In this document: positions 24,599 through 30,837 of the stretch, one piece after another
How positions within the stretch are numbered: the first letter of the stretch is position 1
Layout of the letters: every line of letters begins with the position of its first letter
Source: CAZDVQ01 sp964508975
Lineage (GTDB): Bacteria; Bacteroidota; Bacteroidia; Chitinophagales; Saprospiraceae
DNA: 30,837 bases
Assembly: GCA_964508975.1 (NCBI GenBank)
Contig: CAZDVQ010000055.1
Location: 1 to 30,837, forward strand
Direction of reading: 5' to 3'
Notes under the pieces: generated by a model
The model's database searches: none
The model's input: the letters and a program-made list of their open reading frames with translations, nothing else
Told to the model about the DNA's origin: nothing
Program-made: the position numbers and the translations under genes

Positions 24599-25138
24599 TT
24601 ATTCAGAACCCTTGGGCTCGTCTTTAATCAGATAGCTAGCAATGGCTTTGGCGTAGGTAACTGTAATCCCGCCGATAAGGATTTTCAAACCTGACAAAAT
24701 AAGGAAATTAACCTCGTTTTCGTTGCGTGGAAAATCGCTTTGGACTTTGTAGATATGATCTTTCAACTTGAGGAGAAAATCTGGTAGCCCCCAAACGATT
24801 AACACTAGCCCCGTAACCAACAAGGCAATTTCGAAAATGACCTTTTTATCCATGGAGAAAGATACCGTTTCTTCAAAGTCAGTAGCACTGCATATGTACT
24901 GTACGATGGTCTTTGTTTTGAGCGTCAAAAATGCGCCGAATAGTGCAACCAAAACAAAGTGCATAACAACTAAAATAAAAAGTTTGGTATTTATAGATTT
25001 TATTTGCTCTCCTCCTGAGGAATATTTCAAAATACCATAACTCTCTATAACTTCGTGTAGCAAACTGGTACAGGTAAAGAGTAGTACATAAAGGCCTAGT
25101 ATTTTAATGGCCACTTCGTAGATGTCTGATTTTTTCAT
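24599..25138 (-). CDS. Hypothetical membrane protein, about four segments
   Basis: A 179-aa protein with hydrophobic stretches near 8-28, 50-72, 100-120 and 145-168, joined by charged loops. No catalytic motif or known domain is visible. The N-terminus MKKSDIYEVAIKILGLY resembles small uncharacterised Bacteroidota membrane proteins, by impression only. It belongs to the AT-rich block of unrecognised genes on the minus strand. Confidence 0.65.
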   Translation of the reverse strand: MKKSDIYEVAIKILGLYVLLFTCTSLLHEVIESYGILKYSSGGEQIKSINTKLFILVVMHFVLVALFGAFLTLKTKTIVQYICSATDFEETVSFSMDKKVIFEIALLVTGLVLIVWGLPDFLLKLKDHIYKVQSDFPRNENEVNFLILSGLKILIGGITVTYAKAIASYLIKDEPKGSE

Positions 25139-25262
25139 GGGGGACGTTAAGGTTAATGTTTAGTATATTTGGCAATTACAATGAACACAAGCTTATTTTA
25201 ATTTCCTTATTTAGTTGTTATTTATCGAGGATTGAACAAAATTTGTTGTCACTTACACCTCT

Positions 25263-26045
25263 TTACCGCACTAAATCATGTGCAATTACTTTAATTTCGT
25301 TGTGCATGCCTGAGCAGCCTGAACACGTATTGATTGTTCCATTTTTATTGCAGACGAACCGTATCATTTCCATTTCTTCTTGGGTTAATTGCATGCCAGA
25401 TGCTTTCAATTGGTATAGCCCATCAACGGCGTAAATTTGTTTCTCGGTGTTGGTTGATTTTAACCATTGGATGAGGGCTTTTTTATTTTTGACCTTTACC
25501 CAATAGTTTATGATTTGTCTTCCTCTGGGGTCGGTGCCAGCAATACCGCAATGGGAACCGTAGACAAAATCCGTTACAAACAACTCGCTTTCAACGAGGT
25601 CTGACTTGAAAATGCGTTTGAAGGATAATTTTAAATTTTCAAAGGCAAGCTCGTCTTTATACTTATCTAAAACTACATAATAGGGTTCCCACCTATCCAT
25701 AACTTTTTTGTTTTTCTCTTCACTTAATTCATAAGAGATTATGCTTGTGTTTGTGGTTATTAAAATTACCCTGAAAGTATAAATCGTTCCAATTCTCGGA
25801 TTTTCCTTATGCTGCACAGATCGCTCAAAAAAGAAGACACCTTCTTGGTATTCTGGCGTTAAGTCACGAAAGCACTCCCTGGAACAACTGACTCCTTTTG
25901 CCTTATTCGATAAAGTACTTACAAATTTCTCGAAAGCGACAAAATCCTTAGAAGCGAGTACTTTTTGCACATCACGCTGAACCTGGCCGAGTAGATTACC
26001 TAGGCAGCCAAGGAAAAGTAAAAGGGTGAATATGGATTGATTCAT
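25263..26045 (-). CDS. Hypothetical secreted cysteine-containing protein
   Basis: A 260-aa protein with a signal peptide (about 1-20, ending NLLG). Cysteines are grouped: C54 and C58, one in GSHCGIAG, and a C-terminal cluster CNKNG...CSGCSG. This suggests disulfides or a metal site in the periplasm or outside. No known domain is recognised. The gap to the next gene downstream (124 nt, 25139-25262) has no other feature. It is AT-rich like its neighbours. Confidence 0.65.
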   Translation of the reverse strand: MNQSIFTLLLFLGCLGNLLGQVQRDVQKVLASKDFVAFEKFVSTLSNKAKGVSCSRECFRDLTPEYQEGVFFFERSVQHKENPRIGTIYTFRVILITTNTSIISYELSEEKNKKVMDRWEPYYVVLDKYKDELAFENLKLSFKRIFKSDLVESELFVTDFVYGSHCGIAGTDPRGRQIINYWVKVKNKKALIQWLKSTNTEKQIYAVDGLYQLKASGMQLTQEEMEMIRFVCNKNGTINTCSGCSGMHNEIKVIAHDLVR

Positions 26046-26132
26046 GGTATTTTTGTTGTACTTAAGGGGGCTTTAAATTGTGTTGTAAGCTATCTAAGCG
26101 ACAGAAAAAGGGCAGTAACCGTTTATGGGACT

Positions 26133-26870
26133 TCAATATTTTAAATTTACAGTTATCGTATCAATAAATACTTTTAGGTTTTTAATGATTTCATTTTCTG
26201 TTTTGCCACCATTATGGATTTTTGTTGTCTGTACTTGTCGAACAGTATATGCTTTATCATTAAGCTGTACCAAAGTACATTCTAAAATGTGTTCCACCGT
26301 GTCTCCTGGTGTAAATATTTCGAAATCATCACGACCACAGTCTAGAAAGGAAATTGAGCGTGCCTTAAAAAGGTAATTTTGCTCACCACCTTTAAAGTTA
26401 AAAATAGTGTAATTTTCACTGTATTCGCCCATCCAAATCCGACCTGAATTACAAATTATTTCTTTTATACCATCTCCGTTCAAATCAATAATGTTTGATG
26501 TATCTATATCACCTATTTGACCAGACCAAAGTATTGATAATGTGTCAGCACAGGAAAATAGTATAAGCAGGTTATCTGCGTTTCCAGACGACATACCTGC
26601 GTTGCCACCCACTAGAACCAATCTGTTTTTTGTCCTGGGATTGGTAAAATAATCTTCTGTAGTAAAGAAGTCACTAGTATCAACTTCTTCGCCAAGGTTC
26701 CAAATCTCTTTATTGTCATGTTTTCCAATGATAGACTTTGCAATGGTATAAATCACTTGTTTATCCGTAAGTGAACTACAATCAAATTGATTCTCTTTGT
26801 TGGCCGTTTGGTTGCAAGCAAATAGCCCCAATACCACAATGGTAGTTAATATGATGGGAATTAGTTTCAT
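26133..26870 (-). CDS. Hypothetical lipoprotein with a DxNxDG calcium-type motif
   Basis: A 245-aa protein whose start at 26870 opens a lipoprotein signal (hydrophobic 3-18, lipobox LFAC with Cys19). An in-frame ATG 108 nt upstream would bury this signal and is rejected. In the middle, DLNGDGIKEII looks like an FG-GAP/calcium-loop segment, so part may be one or more integrin-like beta-propeller blades. No enzyme motif is seen. It is the first gene of the AT-rich minus-strand block. Confidence 0.7.
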   Translation of the reverse strand: MKLIPIILTTIVVLGLFACNQTANKENQFDCSSLTDKQVIYTIAKSIIGKHDNKEIWNLGEEVDTSDFFTTEDYFTNPRTKNRLVLVGGNAGMSSGNADNLLILFSCADTLSILWSGQIGDIDTSNIIDLNGDGIKEIICNSGRIWMGEYSENYTIFNFKGGEQNYLFKARSISFLDCGRDDFEIFTPGDTVEHILECTLVQLNDKAYTVRQVQTTKIHNGGKTENEIIKNLKVFIDTITVNLKY

Positions 26871-27040
26871 AGGGAATAAGCCACTAATTTTGAAATTATT
26901 CTTACACAATATAGGATTTATTTTTAATGTAATTAAAGGGCCTACCACAAAACTAATAACCAACTCCCACAAATTCAAACATTCGTTATATTTTGTTGTA
27001 AATAATTTTTGTCATGATTTAACCCCACCAGAACACTACT

Positions 27041-27147
27041 CGGCCTAGCAGCCTGGAGGGCAGCCGCATCGCGGCTGGTGCGTAGCACGGAGCATCGCGA
27101 ACCCCGGAAGGGTGCGGCGGCGACCATCGGGAGCCGAAGGCCCCCAA
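27041..27147 (+). repeat. GC-rich mosaic repeat, copy 7
   Basis: Hairpin A is CAGCCGC-ATC-GCGGCTG (27061-27077), directly followed by hairpin B GTGC-GTA-GCAC (27078-27088), then a shortened core GAGCATCGCGAACC and GCGGCGGCGACC. The A-rich end begins at CCCCCAATAA. It is followed by a stem AATAGCCCTTAT/ATAAGGCTATT (27149-27177). Confidence 0.8.
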
Positions 27148-27186
27148 TAAATAGCCCTTATTGGCATAAGGCTATTTTGGGTTAAG

Positions 27187-27280
27187 ATTGGTGAAGATGG
27201 GTAAAAATGGGTGAAGGGCCTTTTGGGGTAAAGGGCTTTTATGGGTAAAAATTGGTAAAAGCTAAAGGTGGGTAAAATGA
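27187..27280. repeat. Degenerate 10-bp tandem repeat (ATGGGTAAAA type)
   Basis: Units such as ATTGGTGAAG, ATGGGTAAAA and ATGGGTGAAG follow each other from 27187 to 27216. The pair ATGGGTAAAA/ATTGGTAAAA recurs at 27241-27260, with GTGGGTAAAA at 27268-27277. No gene is present between 26871 and 27406. Confidence 0.6.
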
Positions 27281-27326
27281 GCTAGAATGAAACCCACCAA
27301 ACAAATCCCCCAAAACTCAAGCGCTG

Positions 27327-27375
27327 ATTCATTGTTCATAATTTATTGTTCATCGTTCATCCTTCATCGTTCATA
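27327..27375. repeat. 7-bp tandem repeat array upstream of the trehalose synthase gene
   Basis: Seven exact 7-bp steps: ATTCATT, GTTCATA, ATTTATT, GTTCATC, GTTCATC, CTTCATC, GTTCATA. The unit GTTCATC is the reverse complement of the GATGAAC unit in the array just after this gene (30698-30730). A weak -7-like TAAATTTA (27383-27390) lies between the array and the start codon. Confidence 0.8.
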
Positions 27376-27406
27376 ATTATATTAAATTTACCGCAAATTA
27401 TACTAC

Positions 27407-30400
27407 ATGTGGTTTAAAGACTTGATCATATACACGCTGCCCGTACGCTCGTACTACGATAGCAACGCCGATGGCATTGGCGATATCAAGGGCCTGGTAC
27501 AACGCCTAGATTACCTGGAAGACCTGGGTGTCAACGCGTTATCGTTGCTGCCTTTTTACGTCTCGCCCCTGAAAGATGATGGTTATGATGTAGCCGATTT
27601 TTGCGCCATTAATCCGGATATCGGCACACTCGATGACTTTAAATTGCTGCTGGAGGAAGCCCACAAAAGGCAAATCAAGATTTTTTTGGAGCTGATCCTC
27701 AACCATACATCTAAGGAACACGCTTGGTTTAAACGTGCCCGTAAAGCCGCGCCCGGTAGTCCGGAACGCGATTTTTACATCTGGAGCGATACACCTGACA
27801 AGTTCCAGGAAACCCGCATCTTGTTTGGCGATTACGAAGCCTCGAACTGGACCTGGGACACGGAAGCCAAAGCTTACTATTTCCACCGCTTTTTTGATAA
27901 TCAACCCGACCTGAACTACGATAACCGCCTGGTGCAAGATGAAATGCAACGGGTCGTGGACTTTTGGTTCGGCCTGGGTGTGGATGGCATGCGCATGACC
28001 TCGGCTGCCTTCCTCTACAAACGCGAAGGGACCAACTGCGAAAACCTGCCCGAGAACCACGAGTTCCTGCGCAAGGTGCGCCGCTACGTGGATAAACATT
28101 ATCCCGGTAAACTGCTCATCGGGGAGGCGAACATGTGGCCCGAAGATGCCGCCTCGTATTTTGGCAACAACGATGAGGTGTCTATCAACTACCACTTCCC
28201 GCTGATGCCCCGCCTGTACATGGCCCTCCAAAGCGAGAACAATTTCCCGATTATCGACATCATCGAGCAGACGCCACCCATCCCCGATGCGTGTACCTGG
28301 GCATTGTTCCTGCGCAACCACGACGACTTGACCCTGCAAATGGTGACAGAGGAGGAACGCGACTATTTGTACAAGGTTTTTGCACAAGATTACGGTGCTC
28401 GCCTGAACTTGGGCATCCGCCGCCGTTTGGCGCCGCTGCTGGGCAACGACCGCCGCAAGATTGAACTGATGAACATCCTGCTGTTCTCGCTGCCCGGCGT
28501 GCCGGTATTGTACTACGGCGACGAGATTGGCATGGGCGATAATATTTACCTCGGTGACCGCAAGGGTATCCGTACACCTATGCAGTGGAATGCCGACCGC
28601 AACGCGGGCTTCTCGGATGCCAACCCGCAACGCTTGTTTCTACCCGTGATTCGCGATCCGCAGTACCGCTACGAATCGGTGAACGTGGAAACACAATCCT
28701 CGAACCCGAACTCCTTGCTGTGGTGGATGAAAAACATCCTGGCCATGCGCAAACGCTTGAAGGTGTTTGGGCACGGTAGCTTGAAGTTTGTAGAGGTATC
28801 GAACAGTAAAATCATCGCGTTTACCCGCGAGCACGAGAACGAGACCGTGCTGGTGGTGGTGAACCTCAGTAAATACTCGCAGGCTTGCTCGCTGCATGTG
28901 GCTGATTTCGCGGGCATCGAGCCGGTGGAGATTATCAGTCAGAACAAGTTCCCGAGCATTGAGGCCGAGCCTTACGTGCTGACCATGAGTCCGTACGGCT
29001 ACTATTGGTTCAGCTTGGAAAAAACTGAAACGGCCTCCGACAGTGCACATTACCAAATTCCTAGCTTGGAGATTGACGAGCCACTGGAAGTGCTGATGGA
29101 TAACTTCTCGTTCCGCAACCGCCTCGAAAAACGCGTGTTGCCCGCCTACATGAAAACTTGTAGATGGTTTGGCGGTAAGGCCAAGAGCATTGTCAACGTG
29201 TCGATAAACCAGTACCCTAGCGTTAGAATGGGCACGGATAAGGCTTTTCTCGGCATTATACAACTCCGCTACACCGACGGTTTGCCCGAGGAATACCAAC
29301 TGCCCATGTGTTTTATATCGGGCGCAGAACTCGTGGAATACCAAGCCAAACAAGCCAACGCTATCATTTGTAAGCTGGAAGATAAATCAGGCAAAACCTA
29401 CGGCCTGATTGACGCCATTTACCACGAGGCATTCCGCAAGCGCCTGTTTGATGCCATGTACCACCAGGAACAAAGCGTAGAACAAGATACTACCATCGAC
29501 TACCTGCGGGGCAACATGCTGCGCGAGTGGAAAGGTGATGCCGAAAATGTGAAAGCGGAGGTGCTCAAAGCCGAGCAAAGCAACACCTCGGTCATTTATG
29601 ACGGTAACTTCTTCTTTAAAATTTACCGCAAGCTAGACGACGATGTGAACCCCGACTTGGAGTTGGTCAGGTTCCTGTCGGACAAGAGTGATTTCAAGAA
29701 TGCACCGCGTTTCGGTGGGGGTATATCCTTGAAAGACAACCAAGAGCGCAAGTACAAAATATTGGGTTTGCTGCAAAACCGCATTCCCAACCAAGGCGAA
29801 GCCTGGACCGCCACGCTGGATGCCTTGACTCGTTATTACGAGAAAGTGCTGATTAAAACCGGCAAAGAAAGTGCGCCGCCACCGCTGGTTGAAAAAGAAT
29901 ACATGCACTTCAGCGACTTCCCCGAGCAAATGCAAATCCTCATCGGCTCGGTGATGTACGAACGCACCGTGTTGCTGGCCAAACGCACCGCGGAGATGCA
30001 TATCGCGCTCGCTTCAGACCATGAAGACCCAGATTTCAGGCCAGAGCCATTTAACCCGCATTACCAGCGCTCGATTTACTCGGGCCAACGCAAGCTCATC
30101 AACGATAAAATAGGCGCCTTGGCCAAACGTGCCGAGACCTTGCCCGAGCACATCAAGCACGAGGCATTGGCCATCGTGGCTTTAGAACCGCGTATCGACC
30201 AGTTGTTCGCCGAGATTTTTGCCGAGCCTATCAAGGCTGTCAAAACCCGGGTACACGGCGATTACCACTTGGGCCAGGTCCTGTTTGACGGTAAGGACTT
30301 CTTCATCATCGACTTTGAGGGCGAGCCCGCGTATTCTATCGGGGAGCGCCGCCTGAAGAAAACGCCGTTCAAGGACGTGGCGGGTATGGTTCGTTCCTTC

Positions 30401-30700
30401 CATTACGCGGCATTTGGTCAGTTGGTACTCAACCAGAACTACCGCAAGGAAGACATCCCGAGGCTAGAAGAATGGGCAGGACAGTGGTTTTACTACATCC
30501 GCAAGGCATTCCTGACCACTTATTACGAACATACCAAAGGTTGTAGCTTTATCCCCGAGGATACGAAGCATCGCGACCTGCTTTTGCGCAACTACACCCT
30601 GGAAAAAGCCATCTACGAAGTCGGCTACGAGATGAATTCTCGACCAGAATGGTTGCGGATACCTATCCGCGGCGTGCTGGATAGCGTTAATGAGATATGA
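27407..30700 (+). CDS. treS: Trehalose synthase (GH13)-maltokinase fusion with altered GH13 nucleophile
   Basis: A 1097-aa fusion. Residues about 1-540 match TreS, which interconverts maltose and trehalose. Residues about 565-1097 are a maltokinase (N-terminal cap with RWFGGK, then kinase), which makes maltose-1-phosphate for GlgE-type glucan synthesis. Kinase motifs are intact: HGDYHLGQ from His950 (Asp952) and DFEGEP from Asp969. In the GH13 part, region I NH (N99-H100), the acid/base Glu240 (GEANMWPED) and region IV NHD (304-306) are present. Region II reads GMRMTSA, however, placing Thr198 where TreS has the nucleophile Asp (GxRLDA). The DNA reads ATG-ACC-TCG and no frameshift is seen. 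The isomerase may therefore be inactive or altered while the kinase works. Sequence around the site is otherwise close to TreS. Confidence 0.9.
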   Translation: MWFKDLIIYTLPVRSYYDSNADGIGDIKGLVQRLDYLEDLGVNALSLLPFYVSPLKDDGYDVADFCAINPDIGTLDDFKLLLEEAHKRQIKIFLELILNHTSKEHAWFKRARKAAPGSPERDFYIWSDTPDKFQETRILFGDYEASNWTWDTEAKAYYFHRFFDNQPDLNYDNRLVQDEMQRVVDFWFGLGVDGMRMTSAAFLYKREGTNCENLPENHEFLRKVRRYVDKHYPGKLLIGEANMWPEDAASYFGNNDEVSINYHFPLMPRLYMALQSENNFPIIDIIEQTPPIPDACTWALFLRNHDDLTLQMVTEEERDYLYKVFAQDYGARLNLGIRRRLAPLLGNDRRKIELMNILLFSLPGVPVLYYGDEIGMGDNIYLGDRKGIRTPMQWNADRNAGFSDANPQRLFLPVIRDPQYRYESVNVETQSSNPNSLLWWMKNILAMRKRLKVFGHGSLKFVEVSNSKIIAFTREHENETVLVVVNLSKYSQACSLHVADFAGIEPVEIISQNKFPSIEAEPYVLTMSPYGYYWFSLEKTETASDSAHYQIPSLEIDEPLEVLMDNFSFRNRLEKRVLPAYMKTCRWFGGKAKSIVNVSINQYPSVRMGTDKAFLGIIQLRYTDGLPEEYQLPMCFISGAELVEYQAKQANAIICKLEDKSGKTYGLIDAIYHEAFRKRLFDAMYHQEQSVEQDTTIDYLRGNMLREWKGDAENVKAEVLKAEQSNTSVIYDGNFFFKIYRKLDDDVNPDLELVRFLSDKSDFKNAPRFGGGISLKDNQERKYKILGLLQNRIPNQGEAWTATLDALTRYYEKVLIKTGKESAPPPLVEKEYMHFSDFPEQMQILIGSVMYERTVLLAKRTAEMHIALASDHEDPDFRPEPFNPHYQRSIYSGQRKLINDKIGALAKRAETLPEHIKHEALAIVALEPRIDQLFAEIFAEPIKAVKTRVHGDYHLGQVLFDGKDFFIIDFEGEPAYSIGERRLKKTPFKDVAGMVRSFHYAAFGQLVLNQNYRKEDIPRLEEWAGQWFYYIRKAFLTTYYEHTKGCSFIPEDTKHRDLLLRNYTLEKAIYEVGYEMNSRPEWLRIPIRGVLDSVNEI

Positions 30701-30730
30701 ACGATGAACGATGAACTATGAACGATGAAC
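30698..30730. repeat. 7-bp tandem repeat array downstream of the trehalose synthase gene
   Basis: Units TGAACGA, TGAACGA, TGAACTA, TGAACGA and a partial TGAAC. The first unit contains the stop codon TGA. It is in inverted orientation to the array at 27327-27375. GC-rich copy 8 starts right after it. Confidence 0.8.
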
Positions 30731-30837
30731 TTCCCGGGCGAGCTTTGCTCGACCTAACCCCCGCTACCAGCAGCCGCGCAGCGGCCTGCGCAGTGGAGGG
30801 GGTCGACGCGCAGCGGCGGGGGGAGGCGCAAATTAGA
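30731..30837 (+). repeat. GC-rich mosaic repeat, copy 8
   Basis: A more diverged copy reaching almost to the window edge. It holds GCGAGC-TTT-GCTCG (30738-30751), a GCCGC-GCA-GCGGC hairpin (30773-30785), GTCGACGCGCAGCGGCGGGG and an A-rich end (GCGCAAATTA). Its right part is closest to that of copy 1. Confidence 0.65.

Noticed and set aside
25156..25434. 92-aa plus-strand open frame at the end of the Cys-containing secreted protein gene
   Set aside because: Mostly antisense to that gene, no domain, and no promoter-like sequence before it.
27689..27706. Region I of the GH13 domain reading ELILNH instead of DLVxNH
   Set aside because: Glu at this place occurs in ordinary TreS proteins. Only the region II change at Thr198 is unusual.
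27539..28630. 363-aa open frame on the minus strand opposite the trehalose synthase gene
   Set aside because: It lies fully antisense to a strongly conserved gene, has no recognisable domain, and its composition reflects the codon bias of the other strand.

Overview
The window looks like the chromosome of a member of the Bacteroidota, of the Chitinophagales/Saprospiria/Sphingobacteriales kind. Three secreted proteins end in type IX secretion (T9SS) type A sorting domains. One protein has the PorE domain order (TPR, beta-propeller, CRD-like, OmpA). The 2-oxoacid dehydrogenase E1 is a single alpha-beta fusion chain. A 54-aa Lacal_2735-type protein is present, and several starts are preceded by the Bacteroidota -7 box TAnnTTTG. 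No rRNA, tRNA, CRISPR array, transposase or phage gene was seen.

Layout. 1-315: hairpins and the first GC-rich repeat. 316-7305, all minus strand: fused 2-oxoacid dehydrogenase E1, phoU, 3-oxoacid CoA-transferase subunit A, an M15 peptidase and a PorE-like protein. 7634-14621, plus strand: a T9SS-exported beta-propeller protein, a DUF2442-HTH regulator, formate-THF ligase, pterin carbinolamine dehydratase, a pentaheme cytochrome with a T9SS sorting domain and another T9SS cargo. A 34-bp palindromic terminator separates these from a minus-strand esterase with a starch-binding-like domain. 16267-23186: a SlyD-type isomerase, the 54-aa protein (plus strand) and a 2049-aa alpha-2-macroglobulin with a thioester motif. 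23727-26870: an AT-rich block of four unrecognised membrane or secreted proteins, all minus strand. 27407-30700: a trehalose synthase/maltokinase fusion.

Most genes are ordinary central metabolism or envelope biology. The striking material is between them. Eight GC-rich intergenic elements (about 100-180 bp, in both orientations) share a start (TTTTGGGCG on one strand) and a centre (CTCGCTGTTCGCTCGG). Five of them carry two adjacent hairpins with triloops, whose stems differ between copies but keep their pairing. They occur with perfect palindromes carrying a GTAG foot (REP-like, one inverted pair) and with 7-bp tandem arrays, two of which flank the trehalose synthase gene in inverted orientation.

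The trehalose synthase/maltokinase itself is odd. Its GH13 domain has Thr198 where the catalytic nucleophile Asp is expected, while the acid/base Glu, the NHD motif and the kinase motifs remain. It may be a pseudo-GH13 domain carrying a working maltokinase.
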